The position numbers were made by a program, and so were the translations under genes. A stretch of DNA of 64,000 nt from Actinomadura meyerae (GTDB lineage Bacteria; Actinomycetota; Actinomycetes; Streptosporangiales; Streptosporangiaceae). The notes beneath the pieces were generated by a model. That model did no database searches, had not been told where the DNA came from, and saw nothing but the letters and a program-made list of their open reading frames with translations. Numbering within the stretch: the first letter of the stretch is position 1; each line of letters begins with the position of its first letter. The stretch is from contig NZ_FZOR01000003.1 of assembly GCF_900188445.1 (NCBI RefSeq), positions 186,001 to 250,000 on the forward strand, in the 5' to 3' direction. Of this stretch, positions 17,895 to 27,015 are shown piece after piece.

Positions 17895-18764
17895 TTGCAC
17901 CGCCGCCCCCTGGCGGCCGTCCTCACCGGACTGGCCGCGCTGACCCTCGCCGCCACCGCCTGCGCCCCGCAGGAGGACGGCGCCGCCGACGCCTCCAAGA
18001 GCCCCGCGTCCTGCACGAAGGACAAGCTCACCCTGAAGACGCCCGGCAAGCTCACGGTCGCCACCGACAAGCCGGCGTTCGAGCCGTGGTTCAAGGACGA
18101 CGACCCGAAGAACGGCGAGGGCTTCGAGAGCGCCGTCGCCTACGCGGTCGCCGGCAAGCTCGGGTTCACCAAGGAAGAGGTGACCTGGACGGTCGAGTCC
18201 TTCGAGTCGTCCTACGCGCCCGGCACCAAGAAGTTCGACTTCGACATCAACCAGATCTCCGTCACCCCGGCCCGCGAGAAGGCCGTGACGTTCAGCGACG
18301 GCTACTACGACGTGCAGCAGGGCGTCGTCGCGCTGGAGGGCACCAAGTTCGCCGACGCGAAGAGCATCGCCGAGCTGAAGGAGGCGAAGATCGCCGTGCA
18401 GGTCGGCACGACCTCGTACCAGGCGGTCAAGAACCAGCTCCAGCCGAGCAATGAGCCGAAGGTGTTCAACAACCAGATCGACGCCGTCAACGCGCTGAAG
18501 AACAAGCAGGCGGACGTGCTGCTGGTCGACCTGCCGACCGCGTTCTACGTGACCGCCGCCCAGGTCGAGGACTCCAAGATCGTCGGGCAGCTGCCGCAGA
18601 CGCAGGGCGGGGAGACCGAGCACTTCGGCCTGCTGCTGGAGAAGGGCAACGCGCTGGTGGGCTGCCTGAACCAGGCGATCGGCGAGCTGAAGTCCTCCGG
18701 TGAGCTGGCGAAGATCGAGGAGCGGTGGCTGACGTCGTCGGCCGGCGCTCCCGTGCTGAAGTGA
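17895..18764 (+). CDS. Polar amino-acid ABC transporter, substrate-binding lipoprotein
   Basis: A 289-residue exported protein. Seen: signal peptide MHRRPLAAVLTGLAALTL ending in a lipobox-like ATAC, then a two-lobe family-3 binding fold with KLTVATDKPAFEPWF, SVTPAREKAVTFSDGYYDV and AVQVGTTSYQAV. The TTG start is supported by GGAGG five bases upstream. Ligand is probably a polar amino acid; the exact one cannot be told. It is the first of three transporter genes, overlapping the permease by 4 bases. Confidence 0.9.
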   Translation: MHRRPLAAVLTGLAALTLAATACAPQEDGAADASKSPASCTKDKLTLKTPGKLTVATDKPAFEPWFKDDDPKNGEGFESAVAYAVAGKLGFTKEEVTWTVESFESSYAPGTKKFDFDINQISVTPAREKAVTFSDGYYDVQQGVVALEGTKFADAKSIAELKEAKIAVQVGTTSYQAVKNQLQPSNEPKVFNNQIDAVNALKNKQADVLLVDLPTAFYVTAAQVEDSKIVGQLPQTQGGETEHFGLLLEKGNALVGCLNQAIGELKSSGELAKIEERWLTSSAGAPVLK

Positions 18765-19645
18765 CCGCGGGCGGGAAGAGCGCGCCCGCGGACGGCGCCG
18801 CCTGGGTCAAGAGCGAGCGGCAGCTCGACCGGGAGCGGCGGCGCCGCCGCGCGGGCGTCCGGTCGGCGTCCCTCGCCACGGCGTCGACCGTGCTGTTCGC
18901 GGCCGTCGTCGCGGCGGTCGTGCTGTCCTCGCCCGGCTGGCCGCGGGTGCGGGAGACGTTCTTCTCCTGGGGCGAGTTCGGCGACGCGTTCCCCGACGTG
19001 CTGCGCGGCTTCTGGCTGAACGTCCAGATCTTCCTGATCGCCGAGCCGGTCATCCTGGCCGTCGGGCTGCTGGTGGCGCTCGCGCGGGGGGTGCGCAGCC
19101 CGCTGTTCTTCCCGCTGCGGGCGCTGGCCGTCGCCTATACCGACGTGTTCCGGGGCATCCCGACGATCCTGCTGGTGTACCTGGTCGGGTTCGGGCTGCC
19201 CGCGCTGCGGCTGCAGGGCGTTCCGGACAGCCCGGCGGTGTTGGGCGGGTTCGCGCTGGTGCTTTCCTACGGCGCGTACGTCGCGGAGGTGTTCCGCGCC
19301 GGGATCGACTCGATCCATCCGAGCCAGCGCGCCGCCGCGCGGTCGCTCGGCCTCAGCCGCGCGCAGAGCCTCCGCTTCGTGGTGCTGCCGCAGGCGGTGC
19401 GCCGGGTCGTGCCGCCGCTGCTGAACGACTTCGCGTCGCTGCAGAAGGACACCGCGCTCGTCGCCGTCCTCGGCCCGCTGGAGGCGCTGCGGCAGGCGCA
19501 GATCCATTCGTCCGCGACCTTCAACTACACGCCGTTCCTGGCGTCGGCGGTGCTGTTCATCGCGCTGACGGTGCCGATGGCGCGGTTCACCGACCATCTC
19601 GCGGCGCGCGCGGAGCGGCGCCGCGCCCCCGGAGGCGGCACATGA
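18761..19645 (+). CDS. Polar amino-acid ABC transporter, permease
   Basis: A 294-residue membrane protein of the HisM/GlnP family. Seen: about five hydrophobic helices, FRGIPTILLVYLVGFGLP, and the EAA-type loop AAARSLGLSRAQSLRFVVLPQ that docks the ATPase. An Arg-rich cytoplasmic tail of about 40 residues precedes the first helix. GTG 18761 overlaps the preceding stop (GTGA); another GTG at 18725 has its ribosome site too close. A single permease gene implies a homodimer. Confidence 0.88.
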   Translation: MTAGGKSAPADGAAWVKSERQLDRERRRRRAGVRSASLATASTVLFAAVVAAVVLSSPGWPRVRETFFSWGEFGDAFPDVLRGFWLNVQIFLIAEPVILAVGLLVALARGVRSPLFFPLRALAVAYTDVFRGIPTILLVYLVGFGLPALRLQGVPDSPAVLGGFALVLSYGAYVAEVFRAGIDSIHPSQRAAARSLGLSRAQSLRFVVLPQAVRRVVPPLLNDFASLQKDTALVAVLGPLEALRQAQIHSSATFNYTPFLASAVLFIALTVPMARFTDHLAARAERRRAPGGGT

Positions 19646-20391
19646 GCGGACCGCTGCTGCGCGTCGAGGGCGTGTGGAAGACCTACCACGCGCATCCGGT
19701 GCTGCGCGGCGTCGACCTGGACGTCGCGCCGCACGAGGTCGTCTGCCTGATCGGCGCGTCCGGCTCGGGCAAGTCGACGCTGCTGCGCTGCGTCAACGTC
19801 CTGGAGACGGTCGACGACGGCGCGATCTTCCTGGACGGCGACGACATCACCGACCCGGACGCCGATCCCGACGACGTCCGCAAGCGCATCGGGATGGTGT
19901 TCCAGTCCTACAACCTGTTCCCGCACATGTCGGTGCTGGACAACATCACCCTCGCGCCGGTGCGGGTGCACAAGCGGCCGCGCGCCGAGGCCGAGCGGGA
20001 CGCGCGGGAGCTGCTGGAGCGGTTCGGGCTCGCCGACAAGGCCGGCGAGTACCCCGACCGGCTCTCCGGCGGGCAGCAGCAGCGCGTCGCGATCGTCCGG
20101 GCGATGGCGGGGCGGCCGAGCCTGCTGCTGCTGGACGAGGTGACGTCCGCGCTCGACCCCGAGCTGGTCACCGAGGTGATGGACATCATCCGCGAGCTGA
20201 AGGACTCCGGCATGACGATGGTGCTGGCGACCCACGAGATGGGGTTCGCCCGCGACATCGCCGACACGGTGTGCTTCCTGCACGACGGCGTCCTGCTGGA
20301 GCGCGGGCCCGCCGAGCAGATCTTCACCGAGCCCGCCGAGCCGCGGACCCGCGAGTTCCTGCGCCGGGTCCTCGAATCCCGGCGGCTGTAG
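19642..20391 (+). CDS. Polar amino-acid ABC transporter, ATP-binding protein
   Basis: A 249-residue GlnQ-type ATPase. Seen: Walker A GASGSGKST at residues 38-46, Q-loop region MVFQSYNLFPHMSVLDN, signature LSGGQQQRVAI, Walker B LLLLDEVTSALD with the Val-Thr typical of this subfamily, and switch His in LATHEMGFA. ATG overlaps the permease stop by 4 bases, completing a binding protein-permease-ATPase set. Confidence 0.94.
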   Translation: MSGPLLRVEGVWKTYHAHPVLRGVDLDVAPHEVVCLIGASGSGKSTLLRCVNVLETVDDGAIFLDGDDITDPDADPDDVRKRIGMVFQSYNLFPHMSVLDNITLAPVRVHKRPRAEAERDARELLERFGLADKAGEYPDRLSGGQQQRVAIVRAMAGRPSLLLLDEVTSALDPELVTEVMDIIRELKDSGMTMVLATHEMGFARDIADTVCFLHDGVLLERGPAEQIFTEPAEPRTREFLRRVLESRRL

Positions 20392-20420
20392 TGTCCAGCG
20401 GGCTGTAGGAGACTGGTCGC

Positions 20421-20819
20421 GTGGCGGATCTCGACGTGGTGGCGTGGGTGCAGGTGTCGGACGGGCGGATGCTCGCCGTGCGGTCCCGGGGCCGCGACCT
20501 GCTCTACCTTCCGGGCGGCAAGCGGGAGCCCGGCGAGGACGACTGGTCGGCCCTGTCCCGCGAGGTCCGTGAGGAGCTCGCGCTGGAGCTGGACCGGGCG
20601 TCCTTCCGAGAGCTGGGCGTCATCCGCGCGCCCGCCCACGACCAGCCCGACTTCGCCCACGTGCGGATGGCCTGCTTCACCGCCGCCTACCGTGGCGCGA
20701 TGACCGCCGCGGGAGAGGTGGACGAGTACGTCTACGTGGGACGCGGCGACCGGCACCTGCTCGCCCCGGCGGCGCGGGCGGCGCTCGACCTGGCCGGGGA
20801 GCACGGCCTCCTCAACTGA
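20421..20819 (+). CDS. Nudix hydrolase
   Basis: A 132-residue Nudix-fold hydrolase of nucleoside-diphosphate-linked compounds. Seen: the Nudix box GKREPGEDDWSALSREVREE with the catalytic Glu residues in place; the final Gly of the consensus is Ala. GTG start with a TAGGAGA ribosome site, 29 bases after the ABC ATPase, so it may share its transcript. Substrate unknown. It converges on the nuo-like operon with only 12 bases between stops. Confidence 0.87.
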   Translation: MADLDVVAWVQVSDGRMLAVRSRGRDLLYLPGGKREPGEDDWSALSREVREELALELDRASFRELGVIRAPAHDQPDFAHVRMACFTAAYRGAMTAAGEVDEYVYVGRGDRHLLAPAARAALDLAGEHGLLN

Positions 20820-20831
20820 CCGGGTTCGCCT

Positions 20832-22211
20832 TCACGCGGCGAGCGCGGCACCGGCCCCGATCCCGAGCGCCAGCGAGAGCAGCGCGGCGCCGACCGCGAC
20901 CGCCGTGGCGCCCCGCGCCGGGCGCGGCGCCTCGTCCGGGAGCCGCCGGAACGTCGGCACGATCCAGCGCAGGTAGTAGAAGACGCTCGCGACCGAGTTG
21001 ACGGCGGCGACGATGGCGAGCCACAGGTAGCGGCCGTCCAGCGCCGCCCCGAACATCAGGACCTTCCCGACGAACACGGCGGTCGGCGGCGTGCCGACGA
21101 AGCCGAGCAGGCACACCGCCAGCGCCAGGCCGAGCGCGGGCGAGCGTCGCATCAGCCCGGCGTACCCGGCGAGGTCGTCGCGTCCGGCGGCGAGGACCAC
21201 CGCGAACGCGCCCGCGTTCGTCACCGCGTAGGCGGCGACGTAGTACAGCAGCGCGGGCCCGGCCAGGCCGGTGCGCCCGGCCATCGCGACGGGGACGAGC
21301 AGGTAGCCGGCCTGGCTGATGGTCGAGTAGGCCAGCAGCCGCCGCACGTTGTCCTGCCCGAACGCGGCGAGGTTGCCGAGCGTCATGGTCGCCGCCGCGA
21401 TCACCGCGACGAGCGCGGGCCACCCGGCGGCGCCGGGCGGGAGGGCCTCGGCGCCGAACCGGTAGAGGGCGGTGAACGCACCGATCTTCGGGACGGTCGT
21501 GACGAACGCGGCGACGGCGCGCGGCGCGCCCTCGGTGACGTCCGGGACCCAGAAGTGCCCGGGGACGGCGCCCGCCTTGAACAGCAGCCCGGCGAGCAGC
21601 GCGACGACGCCCGCCGCGACCGCCGCAGAGGGCGCGTCCGCGAGGTTCGCGCGCAGCGCCGCGTAGGACGTGCCGCGCCCCACCCCCGACAGCACCGTCA
21701 CCCCGGCGAGCATGAAGACGCCGAGCAGTGCGCCCATCAGGTAGTACTTCAGCGCGGCCTCGGTGCCCGGCGCGTCCTTGCCGAACCCGGCGAGGGCGTA
21801 GGCGGGGATGCTCGCCAGCAGGTAGGCCGCGACCAGGACCAGCAGGTCGGACGAGGCCCCGAGCACCATCGCCCCGAGCGCCGACAGCAGGATCAGGACG
21901 TAGTGCTCGCTCTCCCGCGGATGGCCGCGCACCGGCCCGGCGGCGAGGGCGAGCACGGCGAGCGTCGCGCCGAGCACGGTGATCCGGGTGGCGTGCGTGA
22001 TCGGGTCGACCTGGAGCGTCTCGAACACCGTCAGGTCCGCGCGGGTCGCGGCCACCCCGGCGGCGGCCAGCCCGGCGGCGAGCCCCGCCGCGCAGACCAC
22101 CGCGACCCGCCACTGCCCGGCGCGGGGCAGGAACAGGCCGTTGACCAGGCCGAGGACGGCGGCGAGCAGGACGCACAGCTCGGGGGCGAGGTCGGCGGGG
22201 TTCTCGTTCAT
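20832..22211 (-). CDS. nuoN: Complex I-like subunit N (antiporter-type)
   Basis: A 459-residue membrane protein with about 14 helices. Seen: an early Glu-containing segment, KYYLMGALLGVFMLAGV, the central lysine helix FKAGAVPGHFWVPDVTEGAP, and RRLLAYSTISQAGYLL, all in NuoN order. It is last in the operon. In complete complex I it is one of three proton pumps. Start is ATG 22211, 12 bases after nuoM. Here no NADH-oxidising subunits are encoded alongside. Confidence 0.88.
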   Translation of the reverse strand: MNENPADLAPELCVLLAAVLGLVNGLFLPRAGQWRVAVVCAAGLAAGLAAAGVAATRADLTVFETLQVDPITHATRITVLGATLAVLALAAGPVRGHPRESEHYVLILLSALGAMVLGASSDLLVLVAAYLLASIPAYALAGFGKDAPGTEAALKYYLMGALLGVFMLAGVTVLSGVGRGTSYAALRANLADAPSAAVAAGVVALLAGLLFKAGAVPGHFWVPDVTEGAPRAVAAFVTTVPKIGAFTALYRFGAEALPPGAAGWPALVAVIAAATMTLGNLAAFGQDNVRRLLAYSTISQAGYLLVPVAMAGRTGLAGPALLYYVAAYAVTNAGAFAVVLAAGRDDLAGYAGLMRRSPALGLALAVCLLGFVGTPPTAVFVGKVLMFGAALDGRYLWLAIVAAVNSVASVFYYLRWIVPTFRRLPDEAPRPARGATAVAVGAALLSLALGIGAGAALAA

Positions 22212-22223
22212 CACCGTCCCGCG

Positions 22224-23702
22224 TCACCGTCCCAGGAGCCCGACGACGGCCGCCGAGACCGGCTCGATCGTGTCGAGGAGGCCGCGCGGCACGACGCCGA
22301 TGAGCAGCGACAGGAGCAGCAGCGGGGCGAGCGCGGCCAGTTCGGGCCGCCGCACGTCGGTGACCCGGGCGGTCAGCTCGCCGGGCGGCCCGAGCACGGC
22401 CCGGTGCAGGACGCGCAGGAACAGCGCGGCCGTGACCAGGATGCCGAGGACGGCGAGCGCGCCGGTCACGGCCGCCGCCGCGGTGCCGCTGCCGATCGTC
22501 CCGGCGAAGATCTGGAACTCGGCGATGAACCCGGACAGTCCGGGCAGTCCGAGCGAGGCGAACGCGGCCACCGCGAACAGCCACGCGAACACCGGGGCGT
22601 CCCGCGCGATCCCGCCGAACCGGCCGAGGTCGTAGCTGCCGGCCCGGTCGTGCAGGACCCCGGCCAGCAGGAACAGCGCGCCGGTGACGAGCCCGTGGCT
22701 CACCATCTGCGTCACCGCGCCGGTCACCGCGAGCCGCCGCGCGTCCGCGTCGCCCGACGCGTACCCGGCCGCGCCAAGCGCGAGCACGATGTAGCCCATG
22801 TGGTTCACGGACGTGTAGGCGATGAGCCGCTTGATGTTCTCCTGTGCGAGGGCGACCAGTGCCCCGTACAGGACGCCGACCAGCCCGACGATCAGGAAGG
22901 CGAGCGCGTAGCGGCGCCAGGCGTCCGGCAGCATCGGCATCGCGATCCGCACGAGCCCGTAGGCGCCCATCTTCAGCATGACCCCGGCGAGGATCGCCGA
23001 CCCTGCGGCGGGCGCGTCGGTGTGCGCGGGCGGCAGCCAGGTGTGGAACGGGACGACCGGCGTCTTGATGCCGAGCCCGATCGCGACGGCGAGCAGCGTC
23101 AGCCCCGCCGGGCCCCCGTGCGGCGGGTTCCGGATCAGCTCGACCATGTCGAAGGTGTGCGGGTCGGCGCCGAGGTAGAGGCCGATGAAGCCGAGCAGCA
23201 GGACCAGCGACCCGAGGAACGTGTAGAGGAAGAACTTCAGCGCCGACCGCGACCTGTCCCCGTGCCCCCACAGCAGGATCACGAAGTACATGCCGACGAT
23301 CGACAGGTCGAAGAAGACGAAGAAGAGCAGGAGGTCGAGGGCCGCGAACAGGCCGAGGCACACCGTCTCCAGGAAGAGGAACAGCATCGCGAACGCCCGC
23401 ACCCGGTGCGTCTGCCGCAGCGAGTACAGCGCGCATGACGCGAACAGCACGGCGGTGAGGGCGAGCAGCGGCAGCGACAGGCCGTCCACGCCGACGTGGT
23501 AGCCCGCCCCGACGGACGGGATCCACCGCACATCGGTCTCGTAGGAGAGCCCGCCGCCCGTCCCGTGCGCGACCCACATCCAGGTGACGAGGGCGACCTC
23601 GGCGAAGGCGGCGGCGGTCCACGTCCACGGCACCGCGCGGCGCGGGACGGCCGGCAGCACGGCCGCGACCAGGACCGGCAGGAAGATCACCAGGGTCAGC
23701 AT
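22224..23702 (-). CDS. nuoM: Complex I-like subunit M (antiporter-type)
   Basis: A 492-residue proton-pumping subunit. Seen: VGVDGLSLPLLALTAVLF, the lysine helix GIKTPVVPFHTWLPPAHTDA, PAAGSAILAGVMLKMGAYGLVR and LIAYTSVNHMGYIVL. The helix-5 position that is Glu in most NuoM (VFFE) is Asp here (VFFD), and the WLPDAH motif is WLPPAH. Start is ATG 23702, giving MLTLVIFLPVLVA; in-frame extension upstream overlaps nuoL and is rejected. Starts 4 bases after nuoL. Confidence 0.9.
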   Translation of the reverse strand: MLTLVIFLPVLVAAVLPAVPRRAVPWTWTAAAFAEVALVTWMWVAHGTGGGLSYETDVRWIPSVGAGYHVGVDGLSLPLLALTAVLFASCALYSLRQTHRVRAFAMLFLFLETVCLGLFAALDLLLFFVFFDLSIVGMYFVILLWGHGDRSRSALKFFLYTFLGSLVLLLGFIGLYLGADPHTFDMVELIRNPPHGGPAGLTLLAVAIGLGIKTPVVPFHTWLPPAHTDAPAAGSAILAGVMLKMGAYGLVRIAMPMLPDAWRRYALAFLIVGLVGVLYGALVALAQENIKRLIAYTSVNHMGYIVLALGAAGYASGDADARRLAVTGAVTQMVSHGLVTGALFLLAGVLHDRAGSYDLGRFGGIARDAPVFAWLFAVAAFASLGLPGLSGFIAEFQIFAGTIGSGTAAAAVTGALAVLGILVTAALFLRVLHRAVLGPPGELTARVTDVRRPELAALAPLLLLSLLIGVVPRGLLDTIEPVSAAVVGLLGR

Positions 23703-23706
23703 CGGG

Positions 23707-25329
23707 TCACCCGGCCAGGACCGCGACGGCGACGAGCACCGCGAGCACCACCGCGGCCTGGGCGTAGTACAGGTGCACCTGCCCGGTCTGCGGGCGGCGG
23801 GCCAGCCCGGCCAGGGCTCGGGCGGCGCGCGCCACCAGGGCGGTCGCACCGTCCACCCGGATCTCGACCCGGCGTCCGGCCAGGCCCGCCGCCCATCGGC
23901 CGCCCCGCGCCGCGCCCCGGACGGCGCCGTCCACGACCCGGTCGTCGAACCGGGCCAGCGCCCGCGCGGCGGCGAGGACCGGCCGGACGACAACGGCTTC
24001 GGCGGCCCGCTCCAGGTACAGCCACTCCGCCGCCCACCCCGGCGCCGGGACCCGCCGGACGGCCCCGGCCACCCCGACCGTGAGCACCGCCAACACGCCG
24101 GAGAGGACGAGCACCCACGGGCCGGGGCCGCCCTCGTCCGGCACGCCGAGCAGGCGGCGCCAGGCGTCCGCCACCGCGGGCAGCCCCAGCACCCCGAGCA
24201 CGGCCGCCGCGAAGGCCAGCACGACCAGCGGGGCCTGCCCGAGCACCGGCACCCGCACGCCCGCCCCCTCGGCGGGACGGACCACCGCGAACAGCGCCTT
24301 CGCCGCGTAGGCGGCCGACAGCACCGACGCCGCCAGCGCCACCGCGAGCAGCCCGGCGGGCAGCCCCCGCAGCACCTCGTCCTTCGTCACCCACAGCGAC
24401 AGCGGCGGGACCCCCGCCAGCGCCAGCGCCCCGACGCCGAACGCGGCACCGACGAGAGGATGCCGCCGTGCCGCGCCGCGCAGCCCGTCCAGCCGCTCGG
24501 TCCCGAGGGCCGCCAGCCAGGCGCCCGCGCAGAGGAACAGCAGGCTCTTCACCGCCGCGTGCGCGACCAGCTGGGCCGTCGCCCCGCCCACCGAGCCCGC
24601 CCCCGCGCCCAGCACCATGAAGCCGATCTGCGCGCACGTGGACGCGGCGAGGAGCTGCTTGAGGTCCCGCTGGGCCAGCGCGACGGCGCCGAGCGCCAGC
24701 GCGGTCACCGCGCCCGCCCAGGCCACCAGCGCGTCCGCCCAGCCGGTCGCCGCCAGCAGCGGATGGACGCGCATCAGCAGGTACGCGCCGGCGGCGACCA
24801 TCGTGGCCGAATGCAGCAGCGCCGACACCGGGCTCGGGCCCGCCATGGCCCGCGCCAGCCAGAACGAGAACGGAAGCTGCGCCGACTTGCCCAGCGCGGA
24901 CACCACGATCCCCGCCGCGATCAGATCCCGCCAGGGGGCGTCCGCCCGCGCCAGCTCGTCGAGCCGCAGCGAATGGGCACCCGCCAGCGCGAAGCCCGCC
25001 GCCGCGTACAGGCCCATGTCGGCGGCCCGGGTCGTCAGGAACGCGACGTCCGCCGACCGGACCCGCCCGGCGTCCGGCCAGGCGTAACCGATGAGCGCGT
25101 ACGACATCGCGCCCATGACCTCCCAGCCCATCAGCAGCATGAACAGGTCCGTCGCCGTGACCGTGACCGCCATCGCCGCCGCGAACAGCAGCATCAGCGC
25201 GTAGAAGCGGACCCGGTACCGCTCCCCCGCCGCGAACACCAGCACGGCCGCGAGGACGACGGCCAGGGTCACCAGCAGCACGGCGGACAACCCGTCCACC
25301 GCCAACCCGCCCAACTGCAGGGACGTCAT
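23707..25329 (-). CDS. nuoL: Complex I-like subunit L (antiporter-type)
   Basis: A 540-residue subunit, shorter than the usual 600 or more. Seen: conserved Glu in LMGWEVMGAMSYALIG, lysine in SALGKSAQLPFSFWL, AMAGPSPVSALLHSATMV, and a later lysine in AHAAVKSLLFLCAG. The usual LPDAM is LARAM. The C-terminal third has an amphipathic Arg/Ala-rich stretch that may stand for the lateral helix of NuoL, but it is shortened. ATG overlaps the nuoK stop (4 bases). Confidence 0.9.
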   Translation of the reverse strand: MTSLQLGGLAVDGLSAVLLVTLAVVLAAVLVFAAGERYRVRFYALMLLFAAAMAVTVTATDLFMLLMGWEVMGAMSYALIGYAWPDAGRVRSADVAFLTTRAADMGLYAAAGFALAGAHSLRLDELARADAPWRDLIAAGIVVSALGKSAQLPFSFWLARAMAGPSPVSALLHSATMVAAGAYLLMRVHPLLAATGWADALVAWAGAVTALALGAVALAQRDLKQLLAASTCAQIGFMVLGAGAGSVGGATAQLVAHAAVKSLLFLCAGAWLAALGTERLDGLRGAARRHPLVGAAFGVGALALAGVPPLSLWVTKDEVLRGLPAGLLAVALAASVLSAAYAAKALFAVVRPAEGAGVRVPVLGQAPLVVLAFAAAVLGVLGLPAVADAWRRLLGVPDEGGPGPWVLVLSGVLAVLTVGVAGAVRRVPAPGWAAEWLYLERAAEAVVVRPVLAAARALARFDDRVVDGAVRGAARGGRWAAGLAGRRVEIRVDGATALVARAARALAGLARRPQTGQVHLYYAQAAVVLAVLVAVAVLAG

Positions 25330-25631
25330 CCCTTCAGATCCCCAGCTTCATCCGTCATGTCCACATCCCGGGCCCGGAAGAGCGCGGTGACGACGGCGAA
25401 CCCCATCGCCATCTCCAGCGCCATGACGGTGATCGCGACCAGCACGAGGACCTGCCCGTCCGGCAGGCCGGGCGACACCCAGAACCAGAACCCCGCCGCC
25501 GCGACCACCACACCGTTGATCATGAGTTCGAGGCCCATCATCAGCATCACGATGGACTGCTGGGACAGCGCCCCGTACAGCCCGACGCAGAACAGCGCGG
25601 CGGCCAGCAGCAGGAACGCCTCAAGCGTCAT
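25326..25631 (-). CDS. nuoK: Complex I-like subunit K
   Basis: A 101-residue, three-helix membrane subunit. Seen: both conserved membrane glutamates of NuoK, in MMGLELMINGV and in MALEMAMGFAVV. Their presence argues for a working proton path. It starts 11 bases inside nuoJ and ends in a 4-base overlap with nuoL. Confidence 0.93.
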   Translation of the reverse strand: MTLEAFLLLAAALFCVGLYGALSQQSIVMLMMGLELMINGVVVAAAGFWFWVSPGLPDGQVLVLVAITVMALEMAMGFAVVTALFRARDVDMTDEAGDLKG

Positions 25632-26127
25632 CGCCGTACCGCCCCCGGTGCGTCGCCAGCACCACCGCGGCGATCATGGTGGCCAGGATCGCGACGCCGA
25701 TCACCATCATCACCGCCATCTTCGGCCCCATGATCGACTCACCGAGCGCGAACGTCGGGTCGCGCGGCGGGCGGCCCGCCCGCTCCGGCCACGGCACCGC
25801 GAGGATCCCGGCGGCGAGCGCGGCGAACAGCGCTGCGGAGATCCCGGCCGCGCCGCGCGCGTTGTGCGTCATCGTCATCGGCATCAGCCCGGCCGGGTTC
25901 ATCATGTACATGACCATGAAGACCGCCATCACCAGCATCTCCATGATCATCATGAGCACGACCAGCACGCCGAGGTAGTGCAGGTCGACCAGCAGCAGCT
26001 CCGCGCCCACGCACAGGAAGGACGCGAGCAGCGCGAACGTCGCCCGCGCCATCGAGTCGACGCGGAACACCGCGGCACCGGCCGCGACCGCGAGCACGGC
26101 GAGCACCCAGAACGCGACGTCCTCCAC
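25621..26127 (-). CDS. nuoJ: Complex I-like subunit J
   Basis: A 168-residue, five-helix subunit. Seen: the central run LGVLVVLMMIMEMLVMAVFM, which takes the place of the conserved third helix of NuoJ and is unusually rich in Met. GTG start with a GGAGGAGGGA ribosome site. In complex I this helix links quinone chemistry to pumping. It follows nuoH after 24 bases. Confidence 0.85.
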   Translation of the reverse strand: MEDVAFWVLAVLAVAAGAAVFRVDSMARATFALLASFLCVGAELLLVDLHYLGVLVVLMMIMEMLVMAVFMVMYMMNPAGLMPMTMTHNARGAAGISAALFAALAAGILAVPWPERAGRPPRDPTFALGESIMGPKMAVMMVIGVAILATMIAAVVLATHRGRYGDDA

Positions 26128-26151
26128 GGACTCCCTCCTCCCACTCGACGA

Positions 26152-27015
26152 TCAGACGACGACGATCCCGACGACGAGCATCTGCAGCAGCACGGCGGGG
26201 ATGAGCACCGTCCACGCCGCCGCCATGGCCCTGTCCATGCGCAGCACGGGCACCCGCCCGCGCGTCCAGACCAGCAGGGCGAGGACGGCGGCCGCCTTCA
26301 CCAGAAACCACAGCCATCCGGGCAGTAGCGGGCCCGCGCCGCCGCCGAGGAACAGCGGGACGGCGGCCGCCGCCGCCACCGCGAGCAGCCCGTACCGCCC
26401 GGCCAGGAAGACGAGCCGGTCGGGCCCGGTCAGCTCCGCCGCCGCGCCTCCGGCGAGGTCGCCGCCCACCGGGTGCCCGAGCGGGCCCCAGAACGCCATC
26501 GCCAGTGCCGAGAGCAGGTAGACGGCGAACGCGACCGGCATCCAGACCGCGAACCACAGCCCGTGCTGCGCCGCCGCGATGGCGCGCAGGTCCAGCGAGT
26601 GCGCGCCCAGCGCGGCGGTGATGAGCGCGAACATGTGCGGCAGCTCGTAGGCGAGGCCCTGCGCGAGGAACCGGTACCCGCCGACCAGCGCGTACGCGGA
26701 GTTGGCGCCCCATCCGGCGAGCCACACCGAGGCCCAGGCCACGACCTCCATCGCGTTGAACCAGACGACGCCGACGTCCGACCCGACGGCCGCCCGGTCG
26801 CCGATCGGCACGACCAGCGCCGCGAGCGCCGCCGCCACCGGCAGCGACACCACCCCGACCGCGGTCAGCAGCCGGTCGGCGCGGTGGGTGGCGCGCCGCT
26901 GCACGGTCAGCAGCCGCGCCGCCTCCCGGAACGGCCCGGCGGGACGTCCGGCGAGGGCCCCGCTGAGCGTCGCCGCCGCGACCGCCAGCGCACCGATGAC
27001 GGCCACCTCAACCAT
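26152..27015 (-). CDS. nuoH: Complex I-like subunit H, divergent
   Basis: A 287-residue membrane subunit, shorter than the usual 320 or more. Seen: C-terminal PGWLWFLVKAAAVLALLVWTRGR and VPVLRMDRAMAAAWTVLIP, a clear match to NuoH. The loop that in NuoH reads roughly PFDLPEAESELVAG is here HPVGGDLAGGAAAEL, so the acidic cluster at the quinone site is nearly lost. It overlaps the B/D-like gene by 8 bases. Quinone binding may therefore be altered or absent. Confidence 0.85.
   Translation of the reverse strand: MVEVAVIGALAVAAATLSGALAGRPAGPFREAARLLTVQRRATHRADRLLTAVGVVSLPVAAALAALVVPIGDRAAVGSDVGVVWFNAMEVVAWASVWLAGWGANSAYALVGGYRFLAQGLAYELPHMFALITAALGAHSLDLRAIAAAQHGLWFAVWMPVAFAVYLLSALAMAFWGPLGHPVGGDLAGGAAAELTGPDRLVFLAGRYGLLAVAAAAAVPLFLGGGAGPLLPGWLWFLVKAAAVLALLVWTRGRVPVLRMDRAMAAAWTVLIPAVLLQMLVVGIVVV

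Noticed and set aside
20812..23628. 938-codon frame overlapping nuoN and nuoM in another frame
   Set aside because: Arg/Ala-rich out-of-frame translation; the membrane subunits on the same strand have clear motifs.
23584..26328. 914-codon plus-strand frame opposite nuoL, nuoK and nuoJ
   Set aside because: Antisense shadow; His/Arg/Gln-rich and without recognisable features.
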